Origin: Oscillospiraceae bacterium
Lineage (GTDB): Bacteria > Bacillota > Clostridia > Oscillospirales > Ruminococcaceae
Assembly (NCBI GenBank): GCA_017828835.1
Contig: JAGAEK010000180.1
Span: 1-10,041, forward strand
Length of the DNA stretch: 10,041 nt
Direction of reading: 5' to 3'
This document shows positions 1 to 6,406 of this stretch, in pieces. The notes under the pieces are model-generated. The model did no database searches, was not told the DNA's origin, and saw only the letters and a program-made list of their open reading frames with translations. Position 1 is the stretch's first letter. Each line of letters starts with the position of its first letter. The translations under genes were made by a program, and so were the position numbers.

Positions 1-164
1 AAGTAAAAGAAGAGCCGGAAGAGAACAAAGATGACGGAGTTGTAGTCGAAGCACCCACTGCGGATCCTGTTGCTGAAGACAGCAAGCCGCCGAAGCAGCC
101 GGTACAGTCTGACGAAGACAGCGGCTGGATCGATATAATGAATTTGTTTAATTCCAATAAATAA
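1..164 (+). CDS. C-terminal end of an unidentified protein (partial)
   Basis: An open frame enters from the left edge (first full codon at base 3) and stops at TAA 162-164, giving the last 53 residues of a protein. The tail is low in complexity and acidic: 14 Asp/Glu against 5 Lys, with 6 prolines. It ends in a short, more hydrophobic segment (GWIDIMNLFNSNK). Such a tail looks like a disordered linker or extension followed by a short terminal motif. No domain can be recognised, so no function is proposed. The codons fit the rest of the window. The reading is supported by the open frame, the double stop (TAA at 162 and again at 166) and the hairpin that follows about 15 nt later. Confidence 0.6.
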   Translation, partial: VKEEPEENKDDGVVVEAPTADPVAEDSKPPKQPVQSDEDSGWIDIMNLFNSNK

Positions 165-180
165 ATAAGTATAAGGAAAA

Positions 181-214
181 AGTTCCCCATCGTGTGTGAA
201 CGCGATGGGGAACT
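181..214. terminator. Perfect 12-bp hairpin, possible terminator of uncertain direction
   Basis: AGTTCCCCATCG (181-192) pairs without mismatch with CGATGGGGAACT (203-214) around a 10-nt loop. It lies 16 nt after the stop of the upstream partial gene, where a terminator is expected. On the plus strand, however, the hairpin is followed by GTGTTGAC, not a T run. On the minus strand it is followed by five T residues (complement of 176-180 and flanking A residues). By the classical rule it is therefore a better minus-strand terminator, although no minus-strand gene is visible to its right. It may be bidirectional or weak. Confidence 0.55.
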
Positions 215-217
215 GTG

Positions 218-246
218 TTGACAAATACGGTTATTTTATGTATCAT
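218..246 (+). promoter_or_regulatory. Sigma-A promoter for tRNA-Arg
   Basis: The -35 box TTGACA (218-223) is exact. A 17-nt spacer leads to TATCAT (241-246), one base off the -10 consensus. Transcription would start near 253, about 20 nt before the mature tRNA 5' end. The -35 box begins only 4 nt after the hairpin that closes the upstream gene. Confidence 0.75.
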
Positions 247-272
247 TAGGTTTATTGAAAAGAATTAAAAAT

Positions 273-349
273 GTCCCCGTAGCTCAGCAGGATAGAGCGG
301 TCGCCTCCTAAGCGACAGGCCGTTGGTTCGAATCCAATCGGGGACGCCA
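273..349 (+). tRNA. tRNA-Arg (anticodon CCT), CCA encoded
   Basis: A full cloverleaf can be drawn. The acceptor stem is GTCCCCG (273-279) with CGGGGAC (339-345). The D stem is GCTC (282-285) with GAGC (295-298). The anticodon stem is GTCGC (300-304) with GCGAC (312-316). The T stem is GTTGG (322-326) with CCAAT (334-338), containing one G-U pair, around the loop TTCGAAT. The seven-base anticodon loop CTCCTAA places CCT at 307-309, which reads the Arg codon AGG. The discriminator base is G346 and the CCA end (347-349) is encoded. The tRNA stands alone with its own promoter and terminator. No copy of its 3' end occurs elsewhere in the window, so there is no sign of an element integrated here. 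Confidence 0.97.
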
Positions 350-352
350 GAG

Positions 353-389
353 CAATCCGGAAACCATAACGGTTTTCGGATTGTTTTTT
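353..389 (+). terminator. Intrinsic terminator of the tRNA-Arg gene
   Basis: CAATCCGGAAACC (353-365) pairs with GGTTTTCGGATTG (371-383) with a single G-U pair. The loop is the 5-nt ATAAC, and six T residues follow (384-389). It starts 4 nt after the tRNA CCA. This is a textbook Rho-independent terminator. Confidence 0.93.
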
Positions 390-511
390 GTTATACGGAT
401 AAAATTTTTGCCGTAATTGATTTTCACACGGCTCATTCTGCGCCGCCGGTTGTTTTTTCGGCATAAGTTTTTGCATAAGGTTTGAAAATGAAAAAATAAA
501 AATAGATTTTG
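390..511. other. AT-rich intergenic stretch, no gene seen
   Basis: Nothing coding is supported between the tRNA terminator and the purC promoter region. The stretch holds a short direct repeat, GCATAAG at 461-467 and again at 473-479, and a very A-rich run at 481-506. The A-rich run could add intrinsic curvature upstream of the promoter at 535, but it sits further out than a normal UP element. Confidence 0.5.
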
Positions 512-528
512 ACGTATTCTTGATACGT
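512..528. repeat. Inverted repeat just upstream of the purC promoter, candidate operator
   Basis: ACGTAT (512-517) and ATACGT (523-528) form a perfect 6-bp dyad with a 5-nt centre. It lies about 42 to 58 nt upstream of the predicted start of transcription, immediately before the -35 region. The size and symmetry suit a dimeric DNA-binding regulator. It does not match the B. subtilis PurR box as I know it. No second copy was found in the window, so its role is an inference. Confidence 0.3.
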
Positions 529-534
529 TGACAG

Positions 535-563
535 TTGACAAACCGAGATCGAAAGAGTATAAT
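535..563 (+). promoter_or_regulatory. Full-consensus sigma-A promoter of the purine cluster
   Basis: TTGACA (535-540), a 17-nt spacer and TATAAT (558-563) match the consensus at all twelve positions. The predicted start is near 570. A second TTGACA (528-533) lies 7 nt upstream as part of a tandem GTTGACA repeat (527-533 and 534-540), but its spacing to the -10 box is 24 nt, so it is unlikely to be used. A promoter this strong in front of a biosynthetic cluster suggests that control acts after initiation, which fits the terminator-like hairpin immediately downstream. Confidence 0.85.
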
Positions 564-580
564 TATTCATGTGAGAAAAG

Positions 581-629
581 GCAAAGATGTCTTTGAGATG
601 AGATCTCGAAGTGTCTTTGCATATTTTTT
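581..629 (+). terminator. Leader terminator (candidate attenuator) of the purC operon
   Basis: GCAAAGA (581-587) pairs with TCTTTGC (614-620). After a small internal distortion (588-590 against 612-613), CTTTGAGAT (591-599) pairs with ATCTCGAAG (603-611) with one G-U pair and a 3-nt loop. Six T residues follow at 624-629. The hairpin starts only about 11 nt after the predicted transcript start, so an RNA ending here would be about 60 nt. purC begins 66 nt further on. The structure should cut transcription from the 535-563 promoter unless something relieves it. There is no room before it for a purine riboswitch aptamer. Confidence 0.75.
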
Positions 630-645
630 GGATAACGGTGCAAAG
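615..645 (+). promoter_or_regulatory. Alternative pairing that competes with the purC leader terminator
   Basis: CTTTGCA (615-621), which overlaps the right arm of the leader terminator, can instead pair with TGCAAAG (639-645), 7 bp around a 17-nt loop that contains the U tract. GCAAAG thus occurs twice, once in the terminator left arm (581-586) and once downstream (640-645). The two folds exclude each other at their base. The terminator is clearly the more stable, and the downstream copy is made only after RNA polymerase has passed the U tract. The pairing may therefore matter for the read-through RNA rather than for the termination decision. Confidence 0.3.
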
Positions 646-695
646 CGTAGTTGAAATTTTTTATTTTAAAGTCGTTAAAAAATGGAGGTAAAGAT

Positions 696-1409
696 ATGAC
701 AAAGAAAGAACAGATTTACGAAGGAAAGGCGAAAAAAGTTTTTGCAACGGAGGATCCCGAGCTGCTTATCGTTTCCTATAAGGACGATGCTACCGCATTC
801 AACGGACTCAAAAAAGGTACGATCGCGGGCAAAGGTGTTATCAACAACAAAATGAGCAATATGCTCATGCGCCGGCTCGCTAAAGCGGGTATCCCGACTC
901 ATTACGTTGAGGAACTGAGCGATCGCGAGACGCTTGTAAAGAAAGTATCAATCGTTCCGTTAGAGGTTATTATAAGAAATATTGCCGCGGGTTCTTTCTC
1001 GAAACGCTACGGAGTAAAAGAGGGCTTTGTGTTTGAAAGGCCGACTATTGAGTTTTCTTATAAAAACGACGAATTGGGCGATCCGCTGATAAACGAATAT
1101 CATGCGTTGGCAATTAAGCTGGCGACGGAAGAAGAGATCGAGACGATCAAGAAATACGCGTTTGCGATCAACGAACAATTAAAGAGTTTTTGGGCGGAAT
1201 GCGGTGTAACGCTGGTGGATTTCAAGCTTGAGTTCGGCAGACTTTCGGACGGCACTATCATACTTGCGGATGAGATCAGTCCGGACACCTGCAGATTTTG
1301 GGACAGTAAAACGGGAGAAAAATTGGACAAAGACAGATTCCGTCGCGATCTCGGCGGAGTGGAAGAGGCTTATGAAGAAGTCATGAAGCGTATACTTGAG
1401 CATAAATAG
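696..1409 (+). CDS. purC: SAICAR synthetase (phosphoribosylaminoimidazole-succinocarboxamide synthase)
   Basis: The enzyme joins aspartate to CAIR using ATP to give SAICAR in cytoplasmic de novo purine synthesis. The 237-residue product has the normal bacterial length. Family landmarks are visible: the nucleotide-binding start YEGKAKKVF (8-16), DDATAFNG (30-37), the RNIAAGSFSKRYG motif (94-106), and EFGRLSDG through ADEISPDTCRFWD (179-203), which holds the metal and substrate contacts. ATG 696 is chosen because GGAGG (684-688) lies 7 nt before it and the protein then starts MTKKEQIYEGK as in homologues; the open frame extends upstream to 651 without a ribosome site. It is the first gene of the cluster, and its stop is 13 nt before the purA start. 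Its product is a substrate of PurB two genes downstream. Confidence 0.97.
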   Translation: MTKKEQIYEGKAKKVFATEDPELLIVSYKDDATAFNGLKKGTIAGKGVINNKMSNMLMRRLAKAGIPTHYVEELSDRETLVKKVSIVPLEVIIRNIAAGSFSKRYGVKEGFVFERPTIEFSYKNDELGDPLINEYHALAIKLATEEEIETIKKYAFAINEQLKSFWAECGVTLVDFKLEFGRLSDGTIILADEISPDTCRFWDSKTGEKLDKDRFRRDLGGVEEAYEEVMKRILEHK

Positions 1410-1422
1410 CGGAGGAATGGTT

Positions 1423-2697
1423 ATGTCAAACTGTGCAGTTGTCGGAATCAACTGGGGAGATGAAGGAAAGGGCCGGATGGTCGATTATTTCACGGAGAAT
1501 TACGATATCGTTGTTCGTTTTCAGGGAGGCGGCAACGCGGGTCATACCGTTATTAACGGACTCGGAAAATTTGCGCTGCATCTTCTTCCGTCCGGAATAT
1601 TGAGAAGCGGCGTTGTAAACGTTCTCGGTAACGGAGTTGCCGTGGATCCGGAAAATTTATGGATCGAGATGCAGGAGGTCATGTCGAGAGGAGTGGCGAT
1701 AACGCCTGACAATCTGAAAATCAGCGACCGTGCGTCGATCCTTATCCCGTGGCACCGTGATATGGACGAACTTGAAGAAATGCGCCTCGCCGACAAAAAA
1801 TACGGTTCGACAAAGCAAGGTATCGCGCCGTTTTATTCGGATAAATATCAGAAAAAGACAATACTCGCCGGCGAACTGTTTTACTCTGAGGAACTTAAGG
1901 AACATCTCGCGGATCTTATGGAATGGAAAAATCTGACGCTGACCAAGGTCTACGGAGCGAAACCGTATACTATGGAAAAGCTTGAAAAATGGATCGAAGA
2001 TTATTGTGACAGGATCAAGCCGTTCATATGCGATACCAGCGCGTTTTTGAAAAATGCGCAGAACAGCGGAAAGAATATTCTTTTCGAAGCGCAGCTCGGA
2101 TCTCTCAGAGATTTGGATTACGGTATATATCCTTACACGACGTCATCTAACACGACTGCGGCATACGCGCCGATCGGATCGGGATTTCCCGGAGTAAAGA
2201 TCGATGAAGTGATCGGGGTCGTGAAAGCGTATTCGACCTGTGTCGGAGAAGGACCGTTCGTATGTGAGATGTTCGGGAGCGAAGCTGAAGAACTTCGCAA
2301 AAACGGATTTGAGTACGGAGCAAAAACGGGAAGACCCCGCCGGGTCGGACCTATCGATATAGTTGCGACTAAGTACGGCGTCGAGGTCCAGGCGGCAACG
2401 GCTATTGCTATCACGAAACTGGACGTGCTGTCGTATATGGATAAAATACCGGTTTGTACGCGGTATATTCAAAACGACAGGATGATCGACCGTTTTCCGT
2501 TTCCTGCGGCGCTTAAGAGCGCGAAGCCGGTCATAGAATATTTTGACGGCTGGAAATGCGATATTTCCGGAGTACGCAAATGGGAAGACCTCCCGAAAGA
2601 AGCGCGGGAATACGTAACGTTTATAGAAGAGCAGATCTGCTGCCCGATAAAATACGTTTCGGTAGGGCCCGAAAGAGAAAGCATTATTATCAGATAA
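1423..2697 (+). CDS. purA: Adenylosuccinate synthetase, divergent subtype
   Basis: The enzyme condenses IMP with aspartate using GTP, the first step from IMP to AMP. The 424-residue length is normal. The GTP loop reads GINWGDEGKGR (8-18); the catalytic Asp13 and His41 (in NAGHT) are in place with the same numbering as E. coli. Also present are TSSNTTAAY, KAYSTCVGEGPF, KTGRPRRVGP and TKLDVL. Several motifs differ from the common bacterial form: NWGDEGKGR for QWGDEGKGK, GSTKQGIAPFYSDKY for GTTGRGIGPAYEDK, and EAQLGSLRDLDYG for EGAQGTLLDIDHG. This suggests a sequence subtype that I recall from other Clostridia. ATG 1423 is chosen because GGAGG (1411-1415) lies 7 nt upstream; ATG 1417 is too close to that site and TTG 1396 lies inside purC. 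Confidence 0.95.
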   Translation: MSNCAVVGINWGDEGKGRMVDYFTENYDIVVRFQGGGNAGHTVINGLGKFALHLLPSGILRSGVVNVLGNGVAVDPENLWIEMQEVMSRGVAITPDNLKISDRASILIPWHRDMDELEEMRLADKKYGSTKQGIAPFYSDKYQKKTILAGELFYSEELKEHLADLMEWKNLTLTKVYGAKPYTMEKLEKWIEDYCDRIKPFICDTSAFLKNAQNSGKNILFEAQLGSLRDLDYGIYPYTTSSNTTAAYAPIGSGFPGVKIDEVIGVVKAYSTCVGEGPFVCEMFGSEAEELRKNGFEYGAKTGRPRRVGPIDIVATKYGVEVQAATAIAITKLDVLSYMDKIPVCTRYIQNDRMIDRFPFPAALKSAKPVIEYFDGWKCDISGVRKWEDLPKEAREYVTFIEEQICCPIKYVSVGPERESIIIR

Positions 2698-2715
2698 ACA
2701 GATAGGAGCGAAAAT

Positions 2716-4131
2716 ATGACTGACAAATACGAATCTCCGTTATCGTCCCGTTACGCGTCCGAATATATGCTGAAGCTTTTTTCCTCGGATACAAGATACA
2801 GAACGTGGCGCAAACTCTGGGTTTCGCTTGCAAAAGCGGAAAAGGCTCTCGGACTTCCGATCACACAAGAGCAGGTGGACGAGCTTTCCGAACATATTGA
2901 AGATATTGATTACGATTGTGTGAGCAAACGTGAAAAAGAAGTACGCCACGACGTTATGGCACACGTTTACGCTTACGGCAAGGTCGCGCCGAAAGCGGCA
3001 GGGATAATACATTTGGGAGCCACGAGCTGCTACGTAACGGATAACGCGGATCTTGTGATCTATAAAGACGCTCTGACGTATTTACGTTCGGAGCTTTTGG
3101 GTGTTTTGGCGAATCTTTCGGAGTTTGCGCTGAAATATAAAGCTTTGCCGACGCTCGGCTACACGCATTATCAGCCTGCGCAGCTGGTAACGGTCGGCAA
3201 GCGCGCGGCGCTTTGGATGCAGGATTTTCTTTCGGATCTTTATGAAATTGATTTTGCGATCAAAAATATAAAGTTTCTCGGATGCCGCGGAACGACCGGT
3301 ACCGAGGCGAGTTTTGTGGATCTTTTTGAAGGAGATACTTCAAAAATAGATGAGATGAACCGAATTATCGCCGCTGATTTCGGATTTGACGAATGTTTTG
3401 ACGTAGCGGGGCAGACGTATCCGAGGAAGGTAGACAGCCGTATACTGAACGCGCTTTCATCCGTGGCGCAGAGCTGTTACCGTATGGCGAACGATATCAG
3501 ACTTTTACAGCATGACCGTCAGGTCGAAGAGCCGTTTGAAAAAAATCAGGTAGGTTCTTCTGCTATGGCATACAAGAGAAATCCGATGCGCAGCGAGCGG
3601 ATATGTTCGCTTTCGCGCTATCTTATGAGCGATGCGATGAACGCTTCGATGACCGCTTCGGTCCAATGGCTCGAGAGGACGCTTGACGATTCGGCGAACC
3701 GTAGGATTTCCTTGCCGGAAGGATTTCTTTGCTGTGACGCAATACTTCGCCTTGCGCAGAACGTGACCGACGGACTTCACGTCAATGAAAAAATCATAGA
3801 AAAAGCCGTAAAAGAATATCTGCCGTTTATCGCGACGGAAAATCTTATGATGGAAGCAGTTAAGCGCGGCAAGGACCGTCAGCAGATACACGAGATCATA
3901 CGCAGATGCTCGATGGAAGCGACGGCGAAGATGAAGCAAGGGTATGATTGCGACTTGCTTTCAAGACTTGCCGATGAAAAGGAATTCGGACTTTCGGAAT
4001 CCGAGATGAATGAACTTTTGAAACCTGAACTTTATATAGGGAGATGTCCCGAGCAGGTAACGGCGTTTGTTGAAAAGATAACACCGCTTATTTTGGGTGC
4101 CGACGGAAGATCGGCGGATATAAATTTGTGA
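2716..4131 (+). CDS. purB: Adenylosuccinate lyase
   Basis: The enzyme removes fumarate from both SAICAR (made from the PurC product line) and adenylosuccinate (made by PurA), so it serves two steps of purine synthesis. The 471-residue protein belongs to the fumarase/aspartase superfamily. The signature loop GSSAMAYKRNPMRSE spans 280-294 with the catalytic Ser281. The catalytic histidines are His78 (RHDVMAH) and His151 (GYTHYQPAQ). The spacing from His78 to His151 to Ser281 equals that of human ADSL (86, 159, 289), and the loop resembles the human one more than the SSAMPHKRNP form of B. subtilis. Ala replaces the usual Pro in the loop. AGGAG (2704-2708) lies 7 nt before ATG 2716. The gene follows purA by 18 nt, and its two substrate-making enzymes are encoded directly upstream. 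Confidence 0.96.
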   Translation: MTDKYESPLSSRYASEYMLKLFSSDTRYRTWRKLWVSLAKAEKALGLPITQEQVDELSEHIEDIDYDCVSKREKEVRHDVMAHVYAYGKVAPKAAGIIHLGATSCYVTDNADLVIYKDALTYLRSELLGVLANLSEFALKYKALPTLGYTHYQPAQLVTVGKRAALWMQDFLSDLYEIDFAIKNIKFLGCRGTTGTEASFVDLFEGDTSKIDEMNRIIAADFGFDECFDVAGQTYPRKVDSRILNALSSVAQSCYRMANDIRLLQHDRQVEEPFEKNQVGSSAMAYKRNPMRSERICSLSRYLMSDAMNASMTASVQWLERTLDDSANRRISLPEGFLCCDAILRLAQNVTDGLHVNEKIIEKAVKEYLPFIATENLMMEAVKRGKDRQQIHEIIRRCSMEATAKMKQGYDCDLLSRLADEKEFGLSESEMNELLKPELYIGRCPEQVTAFVEKITPLILGADGRSADINL

Positions 4132-4153
4132 TAAAAGCGGGCGGAGGAAAGCT

Positions 4154-5575
4154 ATGGATATACACGAAGAATGCGGAGTGTTCGGAGTTATGGCGCCGGA
4201 GATCTGCGACGTTGCGAGCATTTCCTATTACGGATTGTACGCGCTGCAGCACAGAGGACAGGAAAGCTGCGGTATAGTTGTAAACGATGACGGTGTATTT
4301 GTTTCTCACAAGGATATGGGACTTGTAAGCGAGGTCTTTAATTCCGATATTTTGTCGAGACTGCCGAAAAGCAATATGGCGGTCGCCCACGTTCGTTACG
4401 GAACGACGGGAGGAACTAACCGCAACAACTGTCAGCCGATCGAGGTAAATCACCAGAAGGGCAGAATGGCGTTGGCGCATAACGGAAATCTCAGCAACGC
4501 TGCCGAACTGAGAAGCAGACTTGAACTTCACGGAGCTATATTCCACACGACGAGCGACACTGAAACGATCGCTTATATAATCACTAAAGAGAGATTGCGC
4601 ACGGCTTCGATCGAAGACGCCGTCAGTCAGGCAATGAACACGCTTGACGGTGCGTATTCGCTTGTTTTGATGTCGCCTCAAAAATTGATTTGCGCAAGAG
4701 ATCCTTATGGATTCCGCCCTTTATGTTACGGCAAAACTGCCGACGGGATGTACGTTATCGCGTCGGAAAGCTGTGCGATAAAAGCGGTCGGAGCCGAGGT
4801 GATAAGGGACGTATATCCCGGTGAGATATTGGTGTTCAGTAAAGCGGGCGTTGAGTCGCGCCGCGAACACTGTCAAAAAAAGGATAAAAAGCTTTGCATT
4901 TTTGAATATATCTATTTTGCCCGTCCGGATTCGGTGATCGACGGGGTTTCGGTACACGCGTCAAGGATAGCGGCAGGAAAGATACTTGCGAGAACGCATC
5001 CGGTCGATGCCGATATAGTTATCGGAGCTCCGGATTCGGGACTTGACGCAGCGCTCGGATTCAGTCAGGAGTCGGGCATACCGTACGGTATAGGGCTCAT
5101 AAAGAATAAGTATATAGGAAGAACGTTCATATCTCCGGAACAGGGAGCGCGTCTGGACGGAGTTAAGATAAAGCTCTCCGCTCTGGAAGAGAGTTTAAGG
5201 GGCAAACGGGTGGTTTTGGTAGACGATTCTATCGTCAGAGGCAATACGATGGGACGGGTCGTGAAACTGATACGCGACGCCGGGACGAAAGAAGTCCACG
5301 TTCGGATATCTTCTCCGCCGTTCCTGCATCCGTGTTATTACGGAACGGACATCGATTCCGAAAAACATTTGATCGCCTGCAAGCACAGTATAGATGAGAT
5401 ACGCAAAATAATCGGCGCCGATTCTCTGGGATATCTTCCGGAGGAAGCTTTGGAGCAGCTCGCACGAGGCTGCGGGTTCTGCAGCGCCTGCTTTGACGGA
5501 AATTATCCGACGAAGGTGCCTAAGGACACGAGAAAAGACCGATTTGAAAAGCGGTTATCAAGCATCAAAAAATAA
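4154..5575 (+). CDS. purF: Amidophosphoribosyltransferase (glutamine PRPP amidotransferase)
   Basis: The enzyme makes phosphoribosylamine from PRPP and glutamine, the first committed and feedback-inhibited step of purine synthesis. The 473 residues comprise an N-terminal Ntn-hydrolase glutaminase domain (about 7-235) and a C-terminal phosphoribosyltransferase domain. MDIHEE precedes Cys7, the nucleophile exposed when this short propeptide is cut. The PRPP loop VVLVDDSIVRGNT is at 353-365. Cysteines 248, 394, 440 and 443 (CIFEYIYFARPDS, HPCYYG, CGFCSACF) match the 4Fe-4S ligands of the B. subtilis enzyme, so it should be the oxygen-sensitive cluster type. GGAGG (4143-4147) lies 6 nt before the ATG, and purB ends 22 nt upstream. 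The pathway's first enzyme is encoded last among the four purine genes. Confidence 0.97.
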   Translation: MDIHEECGVFGVMAPEICDVASISYYGLYALQHRGQESCGIVVNDDGVFVSHKDMGLVSEVFNSDILSRLPKSNMAVAHVRYGTTGGTNRNNCQPIEVNHQKGRMALAHNGNLSNAAELRSRLELHGAIFHTTSDTETIAYIITKERLRTASIEDAVSQAMNTLDGAYSLVLMSPQKLICARDPYGFRPLCYGKTADGMYVIASESCAIKAVGAEVIRDVYPGEILVFSKAGVESRREHCQKKDKKLCIFEYIYFARPDSVIDGVSVHASRIAAGKILARTHPVDADIVIGAPDSGLDAALGFSQESGIPYGIGLIKNKYIGRTFISPEQGARLDGVKIKLSALEESLRGKRVVLVDDSIVRGNTMGRVVKLIRDAGTKEVHVRISSPPFLHPCYYGTDIDSEKHLIACKHSIDEIRKIIGADSLGYLPEEALEQLARGCGFCSACFDGNYPTKVPKDTRKDRFEKRLSSIKK

Positions 5576-5611
5576 AGAGCCGGGTTATTGTTGCAAAAGG
5601 AGGCAACAAAG

Positions 5612-6406
5612 ATGAAATTCACGAAAATGCACGGACTTGGCAACGATTATTTATACGTTTACGGGGAAGTTCCCGAAAATATCGCAGAGCTGTCACGAAA
5701 ACTGTCCGAGCGGCATTTCGGAGCGGGATCCGACGGAATGATCTATATTTCGAAATCATACGTTGCGGATTTTAAGATGCGGATCTTTAACGCGGACGGA
5801 AGTGAAGCAAAAATGTGCGGCAACGGAATACGCTGCGTCGGAAAATACGTTTACGACAAGGGCTATACCGATAAAAAGTTTATCAGTGTGGAAACGCTGT
5901 CGGGAATAAAATATCTGACGCTTGATGCAGTGGGTGGCAAGGTCAAGACCGTTACAGTTGATATGGGGACTGCGGAAGCGGGTAAGCCGATAACGATAAA
6001 CGTGGATAACGGTTCGGTAACGCTTATTCCGGTGTCGGTGGGCAATCCCCACGCCGTTATTTTTACGGATGATATAGAAAAGGTACCGCTGACCGTTTTA
6101 GGACCGAAGATCGAGCATCACGAAGCGTTTTTAGACGGAGTTAACGTGGAGTTTGTGAAAGTGGAGGCAGCGGATAAACTGCGGATGCGGGTATGGGAGC
6201 GCGGAAGCGGCGTTACGATGGCGTGCGGGACCGGTGCCTGCGCTTCGGTTATGGCGGCGATATCGGCGCATTACAGTTATTATAATGAAACGGTCTCGGT
6301 CGAGCTTGACGGCGGTACTTTAAAAATAAAGATCGACCCAGACAACAAGGTCCTGATGACGGGACCTGCAGAAACGGTATACGAAGGAGAAACCGATATA
6401 TGTTAA
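5612..6406 (+). CDS. dapF: Diaminopimelate epimerase
   Basis: The enzyme interconverts LL- and meso-diaminopimelate without a cofactor, supplying peptidoglycan cross-links and lysine. The 264-residue protein shows both halves of the family's duplicated fold. FTKMHGLGND (3-12) opens the protein. The two acid/base cysteines are Cys69 in AKMCGNGIRC and Cys205 in VTMACGTGACAS, corresponding to Cys73 and Cys217 of H. influenzae DapF. GNPHAV (144-149) and WERGSG (195-200) are also present. ATG 5612 is chosen because AGGAGG (5598-5603) lies 8 nt before it and gives the standard MKFTKMHG start; an upstream TTG at 5588 has no ribosome site. The 36-nt gap to purF has no terminator, so co-transcription with the purine genes is likely. 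The stop overlaps the dapL start by 7 nt, and DapL makes its substrate. Confidence 0.97.
   Translation: MKFTKMHGLGNDYLYVYGEVPENIAELSRKLSERHFGAGSDGMIYISKSYVADFKMRIFNADGSEAKMCGNGIRCVGKYVYDKGYTDKKFISVETLSGIKYLTLDAVGGKVKTVTVDMGTAEAGKPITINVDNGSVTLIPVSVGNPHAVIFTDDIEKVPLTVLGPKIEHHEAFLDGVNVEFVKVEAADKLRMRVWERGSGVTMACGTGACASVMAAISAHYSYYNETVSVELDGGTLKIKIDPDNKVLMTGPAETVYEGETDIC

Noticed and set aside
273..349. tRNA-Arg as attachment site of an integrated element
   Set aside because: No integrase gene and no repeat of the tRNA 3' end is visible; the flanks are housekeeping genes.
252..541. Two minus-strand frames of about 75 codons across the tRNA, one ending in RPRLDSNQRPVA
   Set aside because: They are antisense translations of the tRNA gene; this DSNQRPVA-like string is a familiar false protein produced from tRNA sequence.
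539..551. AAACCGA in the purC promoter spacer as a PurR box
   Set aside because: It matches the B. subtilis box only in its first half; the second half disagrees at most positions.
570..629. Purine (guanine/adenine) or other riboswitch before purC
   Set aside because: Only about 11 nt separate the predicted start from the terminator hairpin, so no aptamer can fit, and none of the conserved loop sequences is seen.
3505..3939. Minus-strand frame of 144 codons opposite purB
   Set aside because: It is antisense to the purB signature region, without ribosome site or domain.
4088..4681. Minus-strand open frame of 197 codons opposite purF
   Set aside because: It lies antisense to a certain gene, has no recognisable domain or ribosome site, and long antisense frames are expected with this codon use.
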